Source of the DNA: Nonomuraea sp. NBC_00507
GTDB taxonomy: Bacteria; Actinomycetota; Actinomycetes; Streptosporangiales; Streptosporangiaceae
DNA: 64,000 nucleotides
Direction of reading: 5' to 3'
NCBI RefSeq assembly: GCF_036013525.1
Contig: NZ_CP107853.1
Coordinates: forward strand, 5,704,001 to 5,768,000
In this document: in pieces, positions 8,731 through 17,810 of the stretch
Layout of the letters: each line of letters opens with the position of its first letter
Position numbering within the stretch: the first letter of the stretch is position 1
The notes under the pieces: generated by a model
Database searches by the model: none
What the model was told of the DNA's origin: nothing
The model's input: only the letters and a program-made list of their open reading frames with translations
Program-made: the position numbers and the translations under genes

Positions 8731-9897
8731 GTGGACCTTGCTGAGTATCGGCGCGCCGCCAGGGCCTGGCTCCAGGACAACACCCCGACGGACGAATCCG
8801 CTGAAGGGGACGGCATCGCGCGGGCCAAGCACTTCATGGCCAAGCTCTACGACGCCGGTTATTCGGGCATCACCTGGCCGAAACGCTGGGGCGGCCAGGG
8901 GCTGACGCAGGCGGAGGAGCGGGCGTTCGCCGTCGAGGCACGCGACTTCACCCTCCCCACGTACGTCTTCTCGATCGGCCTCGGCATGACCGGCCCGACG
9001 CTGGTGGACCGGGGCACCGACGCGCAACGCGAGCGTTTCCTCAGGCCACTGCTGCGCGGCGAGGAGATCTGGTGCCAGCTGTTCTCCGAACCGGGCGCGG
9101 GCAGCGACGTGGCCAGCCTGCAGACCAGGGCGGTCCGCGACGGAGACCAGTGGGTCGTCAACGGACAGAAGGTGTGGACCTCCGTCGCCCACCACGCCGA
9201 TCGGGGCCTGCTGCTCGCCCGCACCGACGTGGACGTGCCCAAGCACAAGGGGCTCACCATGTTCGTGGTGGACATGCACCACCCGGGCGTGACGGTCCGG
9301 CCGCTCAAGGACATGTCGGGCAGAGCCAATTTCAATGAAGTCTTCTTCGACAACGTCACGATCCCGGATGAAAATCGCGTGGGCGAGGTTGATGACGGCT
9401 GGAGTGTGGCCGTCACGACCCTGTTGCACGAGCGGCTGTCGATCTCGGCCGGCGTCGGCATGGGCGGGCAGAAGGACAACCCGGCCTCGCTCGAAGCGCT
9501 GCGCCAGGCCGTGGACACCAGCGATCCGCTGGTCCGCGACCAGCTCGTCGAGCTGCACATCCGTAGCCGCGCGCTCGCGCTGTTCAACCAGCGCCTGGCC
9601 CAGGAGACCGAGGCCGGGCTCTTCCCCGGCGCCCGCGGCAGCGCGGCCAAGCTGCTGCTGGCCGAGCTGACGCTGTTCCAGGCCGACCTCGCCACGCAAC
9701 TGGTCGGGCCCGAGTCGGTGCTGGCCGATCACCCGCTCGCCCAGGCGATCTCCCTCGCTCCGGGCATGGCCCTGGGCGGCGGCACCAACGAGATCATGCG
9801 CAACATCGTGGGCGACCGGGTGCTCGGCCTGCCGCCCGAGCCCCGCGTGGACAAGACCGTGCCGTTCAAGGACCTGAAGGTGGGGACGCAGGCGTGA
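8731..9897 (+). CDS. Acyl-CoA dehydrogenase, large subunit type
   Basis: A 388-residue FAD enzyme that introduces an alpha-beta double bond into an acyl-CoA. Visible family blocks: QLFSEPGAGSD (FAD contact), NGQKVWTS, and the C-terminal GTNEIMRNIVGDRVLGLP. GTG 8731 is preceded by AAGGAGG. It overlaps the next fadE gene by 4 bp (GTGA), and such adjacent unlike pairs form alpha2beta2 heterotetramers in actinobacterial steroid and branched-chain acid breakdown. An acyl-CoA ligase follows, so the operon activates and dehydrogenates one unknown carboxylic acid. Confidence 0.9.
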   Translation: MDLAEYRRAARAWLQDNTPTDESAEGDGIARAKHFMAKLYDAGYSGITWPKRWGGQGLTQAEERAFAVEARDFTLPTYVFSIGLGMTGPTLVDRGTDAQRERFLRPLLRGEEIWCQLFSEPGAGSDVASLQTRAVRDGDQWVVNGQKVWTSVAHHADRGLLLARTDVDVPKHKGLTMFVVDMHHPGVTVRPLKDMSGRANFNEVFFDNVTIPDENRVGEVDDGWSVAVTTLLHERLSISAGVGMGGQKDNPASLEALRQAVDTSDPLVRDQLVELHIRSRALALFNQRLAQETEAGLFPGARGSAAKLLLAELTLFQADLATQLVGPESVLADHPLAQAISLAPGMALGGGTNEIMRNIVGDRVLGLPPEPRVDKTVPFKDLKVGTQA

Positions 9898-10919
9898 AGC
9901 TCACACTCAGCCAGGAGCAGCAGCAGCTGCGCCAGTCCGTGCGGTCCTTCCTGCGCACGGCCTCGCCGCTGCCCAAGGTCCGCCAGGGCTACGATCCGCA
10001 GGTGTACTCCCGGCTCAACGGCGAGCTCGGCCTGTCGGGCCTGATCATTCCCGAGGAATACGGCGGCGCCGGCGCGGGCCTGATCGAGCTGGCCGTCGCG
10101 CTGGAGGAGACCGGCGCGGCCCTGCTGCCCGGACCGTTCCTCGCCACGACGTTCGCGGCGATCGCCCTGACCAGGGTGCCCGACAAAGAGCTGCTGACCG
10201 GCATCGCCGAGGGCCGGATCGCGGCCACGCTCTCCGGTGACGAGATCGCCTACGACGGCGTTGCCGTGCGCGGAAGGCTGACTCAGATCCTCAGCGGCAT
10301 GGAGGCCGACGTGCTGGTGGCGCCCGCGCGAAGCGCCGACGGCGCCGTGATGGTCGCCGTGGACCTGGCCGGGCCCGGCGTCACCAGGACCGCTCTGGAG
10401 ACGCTCGACATCACGCGCGGCCAGGCCGAGGTGGTCATGGACGGCGCGCCGTGCCGGGTGCTCGGGCCGCCGCCGGAGACCGGTATCGGCGACCGGCTGT
10501 GCGTGGCGCTGGCGGCCGAGCAGCTCGGTGTGATGCGGGCGGCGCTGGACGCCATCGTCGCGTACGCCAAGATCCGCGTCGCCTTCGGCCGCTATATCGG
10601 CTCTTATCAGGGCGTCAAGCACAAGCTCGCCGACATGCACTGCAAGCTCGAACAGGCCGAGTCCATCGTCAGGTACGCGGCCTGGGCAGCCGACGAGTCA
10701 CCCGCCGAGCTGCCCGGCGCCGCCGCGCTCGCCCAGGCGTACGTCGGCCGCGCCTGCTTCGAGGTGGCCCGCGACCACCTGCTGCTGCACGGCGGCATCG
10801 GCTTCACCTGGGAGCACGACGCGCACCTGTTCTACAAACGGGCCAAGGCCGACGAAGTGCTGATGGGCCCGCCCCGTATGCACCGCGCCCGTCTGGCCGA
10901 GCTGTTGGAGGTGCTGTGA
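9894..10919 (+). CDS. Acyl-CoA dehydrogenase, second subunit
   Basis: A 341-residue acyl-CoA dehydrogenase-fold protein. It keeps the N-terminal helical block (IIPEEYGGAGAGLIELAVALEETG) and the C-terminal HGGIGFTWEHDAHLF segment, but the middle domain is short and diverged, typical for the partner subunit of heteromeric FadE pairs. Start GTG 9894 overlaps the preceding stop by 4 bp, and its TGA overlaps the ATG of the ligase by 1 bp, so all three genes are translationally coupled. Confidence 0.87.
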   Translation: MKLTLSQEQQQLRQSVRSFLRTASPLPKVRQGYDPQVYSRLNGELGLSGLIIPEEYGGAGAGLIELAVALEETGAALLPGPFLATTFAAIALTRVPDKELLTGIAEGRIAATLSGDEIAYDGVAVRGRLTQILSGMEADVLVAPARSADGAVMVAVDLAGPGVTRTALETLDITRGQAEVVMDGAPCRVLGPPPETGIGDRLCVALAAEQLGVMRAALDAIVAYAKIRVAFGRYIGSYQGVKHKLADMHCKLEQAESIVRYAAWAADESPAELPGAAALAQAYVGRACFEVARDHLLLHGGIGFTWEHDAHLFYKRAKADEVLMGPPRMHRARLAELLEVL

Positions 10920-12463
10920 TGGATCCGCAGCGGAGCGAGGACATCCATCACAGCCCTCCGAGCGGAGCTCGGCAATCAGACGCTGACGAGACTCCGGGCT
11001 TCTACGCCATCGCCGCCGGCGACCCCGACCGCCTCGCCGTGATCGACGCCGACGGCACGCACACCACGTACGGGCAGCTGCTCGCCCGGGTCAACCAGGT
11101 CTCGCACGGCCTCAGGGCACGCGGGCTCGGCACCGGCGACGTGGTGGCGGGGGTGCTGCCCAACGGGATCGACGCGGTGGTCATGCTGATGGCGACCGGA
11201 CAGATCGGCCTCTACTACGTGCCGATCAACTGGCACCTGACACCGTCCGAGGTGACGTACATCCTTCAGGACTGCGACGCCAAGGTCGTCGTGACCGAGG
11301 AGACCGGCACGGCGGAGCTGGCCGAAGGGCAGCCCGAGGACGCCCCGGCGGACCGCACCTCCGGGGCGGTCATGTGGTACACCTCGGGCACCACCGGCTT
11401 CCCCAAGGGCGTGCAGCGGCCGCTGCCCGGCGCCCCGCCGGAGGCGATCGTGCCGCTGTACACGTGGTTCCTCGGCGAGGTCGTGGACCTCAAGCCGGGC
11501 CACGAGGTGCACCTGGTGACCTCGCCGATGTACCACTCCTCGCCGTGCGCGCACACCCAGTTCGCGCTGCACTTCGGGCACACCGTGGTGATCGCGCCGC
11601 GGTTCGACCCGGTGACCATTCTTGAGCTCATCGAGCGGCACCGGGTGTCCAACGCGATGATGGTGCCGACCATGTTCCACCGCATGCTGCAGCTGCCGGA
11701 GGACGTCCGGAGCAAGTACGACGTGTCCAGCCTGCGCCAGGTGATCCACACCGCCGCCGCCTGCCCGGTCGCGGTCAAGCAGCGGATCATGGACTGGTGG
11801 GGGCCGGTGCTCTACGAGTACTACGGCTCGACCGAGTCGACGATCGCGTTCGCCGTCAAGCCCCAGGAGTGGCTGGCCAAGCCGGGCACCGTGGGCCGTC
11901 CTGCGCCCACGTTCGAGGTCAGGATCCTCGACGAGTCGGGCGAGGAGCTCCCACCCGGTGAGCCCGGCATGATCTACGTCAAGTCCAGCCTGGGCACGTT
12001 CGAATACCGCAAGGACCCGGCGAAGACGGCCGCCAGCATGCGTGGGGAGTGGTACGCCCCAGGCGACATCGGCTACCTGGACGCGGACGGCTACCTGTTC
12101 CTGTGCGACCGGCGCACGGACCTGATCGTCTCCGGTGGGGTGAACATCTACCCCGCCGAGATCGAGGCGGCCCTGCTCGAGCACCCCGCGGTGGCCGACG
12201 TGGCCGTCATCGGGGTGCCCGACGAGGAGTGGGGCCACAACGTGGTCGCGCTCGTGCAGCCCGCCGAAGGCGTCGAGCCGGGGCCCGAGCTCACCGCCGA
12301 GCTGCTGGAGCACTGCGGGCCCCGCATCGCCAGGTTCAAGCACCCGAAGGTGGTCGAATACCGCCCGCGGCTGCCGCGCACTCCCACCGGCAAGCTGTCC
12401 CGCTCGAAGGTGCGTGCCGCCTACCTCGCGGAGAACAGCGGCCGCTGGCCGTCGCCCGGATAG
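10919..12463 (+). CDS. AMP-forming acyl-CoA synthetase (FadD-type)
   Basis: A 514-residue ANL-family ligase that turns a carboxylic acid into its CoA thioester with ATP. The phosphate loop YTSGTTGFPKG is at about 154-164, the adenine motif YEYYGSTEST follows, then the hinge GDIGYLDADGYLFLCDRRTDLI and the catalytic lysine Lys492 in TPTGKLSRSK. A longer in-frame start exists, but it lies inside the preceding fadE; ATG 10919 is the coupled start. Third gene of the operon. The specific acid is unknown. Confidence 0.9.
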   Translation: MDPQRSEDIHHSPPSGARQSDADETPGFYAIAAGDPDRLAVIDADGTHTTYGQLLARVNQVSHGLRARGLGTGDVVAGVLPNGIDAVVMLMATGQIGLYYVPINWHLTPSEVTYILQDCDAKVVVTEETGTAELAEGQPEDAPADRTSGAVMWYTSGTTGFPKGVQRPLPGAPPEAIVPLYTWFLGEVVDLKPGHEVHLVTSPMYHSSPCAHTQFALHFGHTVVIAPRFDPVTILELIERHRVSNAMMVPTMFHRMLQLPEDVRSKYDVSSLRQVIHTAAACPVAVKQRIMDWWGPVLYEYYGSTESTIAFAVKPQEWLAKPGTVGRPAPTFEVRILDESGEELPPGEPGMIYVKSSLGTFEYRKDPAKTAASMRGEWYAPGDIGYLDADGYLFLCDRRTDLIVSGGVNIYPAEIEAALLEHPAVADVAVIGVPDEEWGHNVVALVQPAEGVEPGPELTAELLEHCGPRIARFKHPKVVEYRPRLPRTPTGKLSRSKVRAAYLAENSGRWPSPG

Positions 12464-12480
12464 GAGCAGGTCGACAGGCC

Positions 12481-13437
12481 TTACCGGCCGCTGACCGCCC
12501 GCCTGTAGCGCTCCGACAGCCGCAGCACGTGCTCGGCCAGCTCCGGCGGGTCGAGCACCTCGAAGTCCACGCCGATGAACCCGATCCACACGGCCATGCC
12601 GTTCAGGTCGTCACCGCCCAGCTTGAGCAGGCAGGACGAGTCGTCGACCGGCTCCACCTCCAGCCCGAGCGGCAGCGCGGTGAGCTGGTCGGCCGGGGCG
12701 TGCACCAGCACGGTGCCGCGGTAACGCCACATGGCCGTGTTGACGCCTTTCTCCACGTACGCCGCCACGTCGCCGTTCTCCGGCAGCTCGCGGGGGATGA
12801 ACCGGGGCCCGCCCGGCGTGCGAAGGAACACCCGATCCACCCGGAACGTCCGCCAGTCCCGCCGCTCGACGTCGTATCCCACGAGATACCAGCGGCCGCG
12901 CCGGTGCACCAGGCGGTAGGGGTCGACGTTGCGCATGGCGGTCTCGCCGTCGTGGCCCGTGTAGTCGAAACGCAGCCGCTCGTGGTCGCGGGCCGCGTTC
13001 GCGATCGTGGTCAGCACCTCCGGGTTCACCGACGGGCCGCTGCGGGCGATCTGCACGGTGTAGGTGTTGAGCGCGTTCACCCGGCGGCGCAGCCGGTTCG
13101 GCAGCACCTGCTCCAGCTTGGCGAGGGCGCGGAGCGAGGTCTCCTCGATGCCCTCGACGCCGCCGCCCGCCGCCCTGCCGAGCCCGACCGCGACCGCCAC
13201 GGCCTCCTCGTCGTCGAGCAGCAGTGGCGGCAGCGCGGCCCCTGCGCCCAGCCGGTAGCCGCCCGCGACGCCCGGCGTGGCGTGCACCGGGTATCCCAGC
13301 GAGCGCAGCCGCTCGATGTCGTTGCGGATCGTCCTGGTCGAGACCCCGAGCTTGGCCGACAACGCGGGGCCGGACCACTCGCGGTGCGCTTGGAGGAGGG
13401 AGAGCAGTTTGAGCAGGCGGGCCGAGGTTTCCAGCAT
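12481..13437 (-). CDS. WYL-domain HTH transcriptional regulator (YafY/DeoR-like)
   Basis: A 318-residue regulator. Residues 1-60 form a winged HTH (LSAKLGVSTRTIRNDIERLRSLGYPV), and the central part has the WYL sensor core (RRGRWYLVGYDVERRDWRTFRVDRV), followed by a C-terminal WCX-type extension. WYL domains sense small molecules or single-stranded DNA. CAGACT lies 7 bases before ATG 13437, so the message may be leaderless. The VOC gene upstream ends 55 bp away on the same strand and may be its partner. Convergent with fadD. Confidence 0.88.
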   Translation of the reverse strand: MLETSARLLKLLSLLQAHREWSGPALSAKLGVSTRTIRNDIERLRSLGYPVHATPGVAGGYRLGAGAALPPLLLDDEEAVAVAVGLGRAAGGGVEGIEETSLRALAKLEQVLPNRLRRRVNALNTYTVQIARSGPSVNPEVLTTIANAARDHERLRFDYTGHDGETAMRNVDPYRLVHRRGRWYLVGYDVERRDWRTFRVDRVFLRTPGGPRFIPRELPENGDVAAYVEKGVNTAMWRYRGTVLVHAPADQLTALPLGLEVEPVDDSSCLLKLGGDDLNGMAVWIGFIGVDFEVLDPPELAEHVLRLSERYRRAVSGR

Positions 13438-13492
13438 GGCACCCAGTCTGCCTGCTCATGCGGAAAGATTCCTTCCGCATTCGTAGAGCTCG

Positions 13493-13846
13493 TCAGCTCA
13501 GGTCGTGGGCCGTCTGGTGGCGTGGCTCGTACAGCCCGAGCCGCCCGCCTCCGGGCAGCGTGATCGCCGTGAGCAGTCCCCACCCCTGGTCGCTGACCGG
13601 ATCGGCGAACTCCACCCCCTTGGCCCGGAGCTCCTCCATCGTGCGCTCCAGGTCGTCGCACATCAGGTAGAGCTCATGGGTCTCGGCCGTGTCCGTGGGA
13701 TGCACGGCGACCTCGGCGGGCGGCAGCTTGAAGATCAGCCAGCCGCCGCCCGCGTCGACGTTTGGATAGCCGAGCACGTCGCGGAGGAACGCGCGATCGG
13801 CATCCGCGTCCCGGCTGTACATGATCAGATGCGCTCCATTGATCAT
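13493..13846 (-). CDS. VOC-superfamily (glyoxalase/bleomycin-resistance fold) protein
   Basis: A 117-residue single vicinal-oxygen-chelate module: the GAHLIMYSRDADADRAFLRDVLG start and the GWGLLTAITLPGGGRLGLYEPRH end are typical. Such proteins bind a metal and act as glyoxalases, dioxygenases or drug-binding proteins; which applies is unknown. TATTGT sits 6 bases before ATG 13846, so the transcript is probably leaderless. Same strand as, and just upstream of, the WYL regulator. Confidence 0.83.
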   Translation of the reverse strand: MINGAHLIMYSRDADADRAFLRDVLGYPNVDAGGGWLIFKLPPAEVAVHPTDTAETHELYLMCDDLERTMEELRAKGVEFADPVSDQGWGLLTAITLPGGGRLGLYEPRHQTAHDLS

Positions 13847-13879
13847 CTGACCACAATACGCCCGCGGGTCAGCGAACCG

Positions 13880-15316
13880 TCACGACCCGCCGAACAACCG
13901 CTGCGCCTGCTGGATGACGACGATCACGGTCAGCGTGCCGAAGAAGGCCACCGACCAGATCAGCGCCCCCAGCCGGAACGAGCGCACCTTGATGGCGTCG
14001 GGCAGCGCCCGCCGGTTGAGGATGATCAGCAGGATCGAGTACACGAACATCATCACGGCCGCGAAGGACGCCGAGAACACCAGCAGGATCAGCGGCTGGT
14101 CGAAGCCCAGCAGCAGGATCCCGATGCCGATCAGCACCATCGCCCAGACGGTGTAGAAGTAGATCGTGTTCACGGACGCCGGCTTGTCGCGCAGGTAGAC
14201 CGTCTTGATCGTGTCGGAGGCCAGCCGCGAGGTGTAGTCGACGATGCCCATGGCCGAGGCGAACAGGGCCAGCGCCCCGATCAGCCAGAACAGCACCCCG
14301 AACCAGGGACCGACGAGGCTCTGCAGCGCCTCGCCCTCGACCTTCAGGAAGCCGATGCTGTTGGCCAGCCCTTCCTTGCCGAAGACGGTGGAGTAGGCCA
14401 GCATCGACATGAGCGCGATCGTCACGAACGACACCATCGCGAATGTCCAGGCCTGCTCGACGTTCGCGAAGCGCCACCACTGCCGCCACCGCGCCAGGTT
14501 CTCCTTGGTGGGCGCGAACTGGAACCCGGTCGACGCGGCCGCTTCCTCCTGCCCGGTCACGGGGCTGACCAGGCGCGGCACGTACGCGCCCATGCCGAAG
14601 CCCTTGTCACGGATCCAGTTGCTCTGGCACAGGTTCTGGCCGCCGCCCGCGCCGGCGTAGGCGATGGCGCCCATCAGCAGCGCGAAGTCCAGCGGCGGCA
14701 CCGGGAACCTGGCCCCGACGGTGAGCCCCTTGCCGAGCTCGACCCAGCTGTCGGCGTTGATCGCGAAAATGATCGCGACCACGATCAGCGTCGCGACCAG
14801 TCCGATCTTCACGAAGATCACCCGTTCCAGCGCCGTGTAGATCACCGGCGCCAGTGTCAGCCCGAGCGCGATCACGATGAGCATGCCGATGGCGATCCAC
14901 CGGACGCTGCTCGCGTTGGAGCCGGTCAGGTAGGTCACCATGGTCGCCGAGCTGGTCACCCATCCCGGCCACAGGTTGGAAGCGAGTGTCATCAGCACGA
15001 AGACGAGTCCCCAGTGCCGCCACATCCGGCTGAAACCGGTCAGCGCGGTCTCGCCGGTGGCCAGCGTGTAGCGCTCGATCTCCATGTTGAGGAACCACTG
15101 GGTGATGATGCCGATCGCGGCTCCCCAGACGAAGATGAGCCCGACCTGGGAGGCGATGTAAGGCCAGAGGATGAATTCGCCCGACGCCAGCCCCACCCCG
15201 GCGCCCACCAGACCGGGGCCGATGATGCGCCACTTCGAGGAGGGCGGGTCGGGCAGGTCGCGAAGGGTGACGGGGGGCAGGACACGCGCAGGAACAGTGG
15301 GGGTGAACTCCGCCAT
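13880..15316 (-). CDS. Nramp-related membrane transporter lacking canonical metal motifs
   Basis: A 478-residue protein with about eleven membrane helices, related to the Nramp carriers of divalent metals. In helix 1 the usual DPGN is replaced: the helix reads GPGLVGAGVGLASGEF (33-48). In helix 6 the usual MPH is replaced by an AGAGGGQN segment followed by LCQSNW. The ligands that select Mn2+/Fe2+ are therefore missing, so the substrate is uncertain. ATG 15316 has a strong AAGGAGAT site. It reads downstream of the GNAT gene, with 65 bp between them. Confidence 0.8.
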   Translation of the reverse strand: MAEFTPTVPARVLPPVTLRDLPDPPSSKWRIIGPGLVGAGVGLASGEFILWPYIASQVGLIFVWGAAIGIITQWFLNMEIERYTLATGETALTGFSRMWRHWGLVFVLMTLASNLWPGWVTSSATMVTYLTGSNASSVRWIAIGMLIVIALGLTLAPVIYTALERVIFVKIGLVATLIVVAIIFAINADSWVELGKGLTVGARFPVPPLDFALLMGAIAYAGAGGGQNLCQSNWIRDKGFGMGAYVPRLVSPVTGQEEAAASTGFQFAPTKENLARWRQWWRFANVEQAWTFAMVSFVTIALMSMLAYSTVFGKEGLANSIGFLKVEGEALQSLVGPWFGVLFWLIGALALFASAMGIVDYTSRLASDTIKTVYLRDKPASVNTIYFYTVWAMVLIGIGILLLGFDQPLILLVFSASFAAVMMFVYSILLIILNRRALPDAIKVRSFRLGALIWSVAFFGTLTVIVVIQQAQRLFGGS

Positions 15317-15381
15317 GCGGATCTCCTTGTTCGACTTACCTATCCGTCACATTACAGAGACCCGAAACACTGGTGGAATAG

Positions 15382-16164
15382 CTAGTTAACCACCACTATG
15401 TACTCTCCGCGGTCCGTGAATCCCACCACGCGTCCACCCCCGCCCATCAGGCCGCCGAGCACGGTTCGCACCGCCGTCCGCCACTCCCTCGCGGCCGCCG
15501 GATTCGCCCGCCGCAATGCCTCGATGTCGTGCGGCGTCCCCACCAGAACCACGTCTCCCTGCACCCCTCTCACGACGGGCCACTCACCCTCGCAGTCCAG
15601 CAGGACGGGCAAGGTCTCGGCCTGGAGGTCATCCGGGCCGTGATCGTCCTGGGCCACCTGCCACACCGCGAGCAGCCGGTCGGAGGCGTCACCCTCGTTG
15701 ATCGCATCCGCCATCGCCCCGTAGAAGTCCTCCAGGTACGTCTTCGGCATGGCGCCCAGCTTGACGAGGTTGAACCGGGCGTTTCTCCGCACGAGCGGGT
15801 CGAACGTCCATGTGATCTTCTTCAGCCCGTGCTCCAGGCACCAGTCCCGCTGGTGCAGCTTCAACGCGTAGCCGATGCCCCGGCCCATGAGGGCGCCGGT
15901 CACGTGCGAGTGCAACGCCTGCCCGGCGGCCAGGAACCCGACGGACGCACCGACGAGCGTGCTCCCGTCGAAGGCGCCGGCCACGTAGTTGCCTGTGTGC
16001 GCGAACCCGATCATCAGGTCCACGGGGGCGGGCGCGTTGTGCGGATCCGGATGCCAGATCTGGTCGAAGAGCCGGTAGGCCTCGCGGAACTCGTCGATCT
16101 CCCGCAACTCCCTGACGACCACGCCGGCCTTGGCCGCCGCTTCCTCGCTGCTCTGCCTGCTCAT
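15382..16164 (-). CDS. GNAT-superfamily acetyltransferase
   Basis: A 260-residue protein related to the large predicted GNATs (COG3375 type). Visible features: a VGASVGFLAA strand, the acetyl-CoA-binding region ALMGRGIGYALKLHQRDWCLEHGLKKITWTFDPL, and RRNARFNLVKLGA, characteristic of this subgroup. Acceptor unknown. I start it at ATG 16164 (MSRQSS) because CACAAT lies 7 bases before it; a more upstream ATG at 16173 would overlap that -10 box. Divergent from the SSI gene. Confidence 0.8.
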   Translation of the reverse strand: MSRQSSEEAAAKAGVVVRELREIDEFREAYRLFDQIWHPDPHNAPAPVDLMIGFAHTGNYVAGAFDGSTLVGASVGFLAAGQALHSHVTGALMGRGIGYALKLHQRDWCLEHGLKKITWTFDPLVRRNARFNLVKLGAMPKTYLEDFYGAMADAINEGDASDRLLAVWQVAQDDHGPDDLQAETLPVLLDCEGEWPVVRGVQGDVVLVGTPHDIEALRRANPAAAREWRTAVRTVLGGLMGGGGRVVGFTDRGEYIVVVN

Positions 16165-16235
16165 GCCCCCCATTGTGACCGTGTCGCCGCGAGAAGATGG
16201 CCATCCACGCTCAGTCGTGGTCCAATTACCCTCTG

Positions 16236-16241
16236 TAGTAT
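16236..16241 (+). promoter_or_regulatory. Putative -10 box of the SSI-like gene
   Basis: TAGTAT, 21 bases before the ATG at 16263 and upstream of a GGGAGG ribosome site. The -35 region is weak. Confidence 0.35.
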
Positions 16242-16262
16242 CCTGTTGACCAGGGAGGTCTC

Positions 16263-16664
16263 ATGAACGTTGGGCTCACTGCCGCCCGCAGGGCGGCCGC
16301 GTTCGGGATCTGCGTCGCCGCGATCCTGACCACGCCGTTCGGCACGCTGCCCGCCGGCGGCGCCGTCGCGGGCGCGAAGCTGCGCATCACCGTCACTCCC
16401 GACGCCGGCGGCGGCGCGTACGCGGTGCGGCTGATGTGCGACCCCGACCGAGGGGCCCACCCGCGTCCGACGGAGGTGTGTGACGCGTTGCGCGCGGTCG
16501 ACGGGCGCATCGAGGCCCTGGACCTCAATCCCGGCGCCTGCCCGATGGTCCACCTCCCGGTCGAGGTGGAGGTGGCCGGGGACTGGCGCGGCCGGCCGAT
16601 CGCGTATCGCAAGGTGTTCTCCAACACCTGTGTGATGAACAGGTCGCTCAGCCCGCTCGTCTAG
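16263..16664 (+). CDS. Secreted subtilisin inhibitor-like (SSI) protein
   Basis: A 133-residue precursor: signal peptide to about residue 36, then an SSI-family domain. Four cysteines (59, 73, 93, 123) match the two disulfides of Streptomyces subtilisin inhibitor. The reactive loop reads GACPMVHLP, so the P1 residue is Met95 with Val96 at P1', the same pair as in classic SSI. The family binds secreted subtilisins and some trypsin-like proteases and is confined to actinobacteria. GGGAGG precedes the ATG. A monocistronic gene. Confidence 0.88.
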   Translation: MNVGLTAARRAAAFGICVAAILTTPFGTLPAGGAVAGAKLRITVTPDAGGGAYAVRLMCDPDRGAHPRPTEVCDALRAVDGRIEALDLNPGACPMVHLPVEVEVAGDWRGRPIAYRKVFSNTCVMNRSLSPLV

Positions 16665-16720
16665 CCGCGTTCGCGTCCCGGCCTGGCCTGGCCTGGCCTG
16701 TTCGCAGGCTCCGCCGTCGA

Positions 16721-17749
16721 TCAGGCCAGACGCTCACCGAAGAACCGGTGCACGTTCCCACCGATGATCTTCATGACGTCCTTCTCCGGCAGGCCGCGGG
16801 CGAGCAGGCCCTCGGTGACCATGGGCAGGCCGGAGGGCCCCTCCAGGCCGGGCACCGCGGACTTCGGGTTCACCCCTCTGGAGAAGACGCCCTCGCAGCA
16901 CGGTGGCGTCAGGTCCTCCATGACCTCGCGGATGAAGTCCGGGCCGAGTCCCACGTGGTCGATGCCGGCCACGTCGGCGACGTGTTCGATGTGATCGAGC
17001 AGGCGGTCGAGCGTCATGTCCTCCTCCCGGTCGGCCAGAAAGGGGGCGAAGAAGTTGACGCAGACCACGCCTCCGGTGGCGGCCACCCCGCGCAGTTGCT
17101 CGTCGGTGAGGTTGCGGTGGTGGTCGCGCAGCGCGCGGGCGGCGGAATGGGTGGCCATCACCGGTTTGGCGGCCAGCTCCAGGACGTGGGCGACACCGGA
17201 AGCGCCCAGGTGGGAGACGTCGAAGACGATGCCGAGCCGCTCCATCTCGGCCAGGGCGGCGACGCCGTGCGAGGTCAGCCCGCTGCCCGTGGCGTCCTCG
17301 CCGCTGCCGTCGGCCAGCGGTGTGCGGCCGAAGTGCGCGATGGAGGCCACCCGCACGCCGAGGCGGTGCATGGTCGAGATCAGCTCGACGTTGGCGTCCA
17401 GGCCGGGCATGCTCTCCAGCGCCAGCAGCAGGGCGATCTTGCCGTCGGCGAGTGCTCTGTCGATGTCGCCGGCGTCGAGGCAGATGCGGACGTGGTCGGC
17501 GTTGGCCTCGGCGAGCACGTGCGCGCACTCGATCATCCGCAGCGTCTGCCGCAGCGCGCCCTCCGGCCGATATTGGTCGTCGATGAAGACGGGCAGGACC
17601 TGCAGATCGACCCCGCCCGCGAGGAGCTGGGGCAACCATTGCTCGCGGAAGAACGAAGCCCACTGCTGCGGCGGGCGGGCGGAGACGGCCATCAGCAGAT
17701 CGTTGTGAGTGTCGGCCACGACGGCACGCTGGTGCAGGGCAAGCGTCAT
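16721..17749 (-). CDS. Membrane-dipeptidase-type (M19) dipeptidase
   Basis: A 342-residue renal dipeptidase family enzyme, which hydrolyses dipeptides with a dinuclear zinc site. Ligand motifs are present: His15-x-Asp17 in ADTHNDLL, Glu112 in LLALESMPGL, His180 in DVSHLG and His201 in MATHSAA, plus GLGPDF near the C-terminus. No signal peptide, so it is cytoplasmic. TAACGT lies 6 bases before ATG 17749 (leaderless type). Separate unit from the monooxygenase gene upstream. Confidence 0.88.
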   Translation of the reverse strand: MTLALHQRAVVADTHNDLLMAVSARPPQQWASFFREQWLPQLLAGGVDLQVLPVFIDDQYRPEGALRQTLRMIECAHVLAEANADHVRICLDAGDIDRALADGKIALLLALESMPGLDANVELISTMHRLGVRVASIAHFGRTPLADGSGEDATGSGLTSHGVAALAEMERLGIVFDVSHLGASGVAHVLELAAKPVMATHSAARALRDHHRNLTDEQLRGVAATGGVVCVNFFAPFLADREEDMTLDRLLDHIEHVADVAGIDHVGLGPDFIREVMEDLTPPCCEGVFSRGVNPKSAVPGLEGPSGLPMVTEGLLARGLPEKDVMKIIGGNVHRFFGERLA

Positions 17750-17810
17750 GATTGGACGTTACCCCGGGCGCTCGGCCCGGTCATAGCCCGCGGCCTGAGC
17801 GCCTGATCAT

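Noticed and set aside
16680..16700. Short GGCCT direct repeat after the SSI gene
   Set aside because: Four 5-bp units only; no matching structure or known function, possibly part of a weak hairpin.
17764..17780. CCGGGC/GCCCGG hairpin after the Baeyer-Villiger gene
   Set aside because: Only 6 bp and adjacent to the dipeptidase -10 box; not convincing as a terminator.
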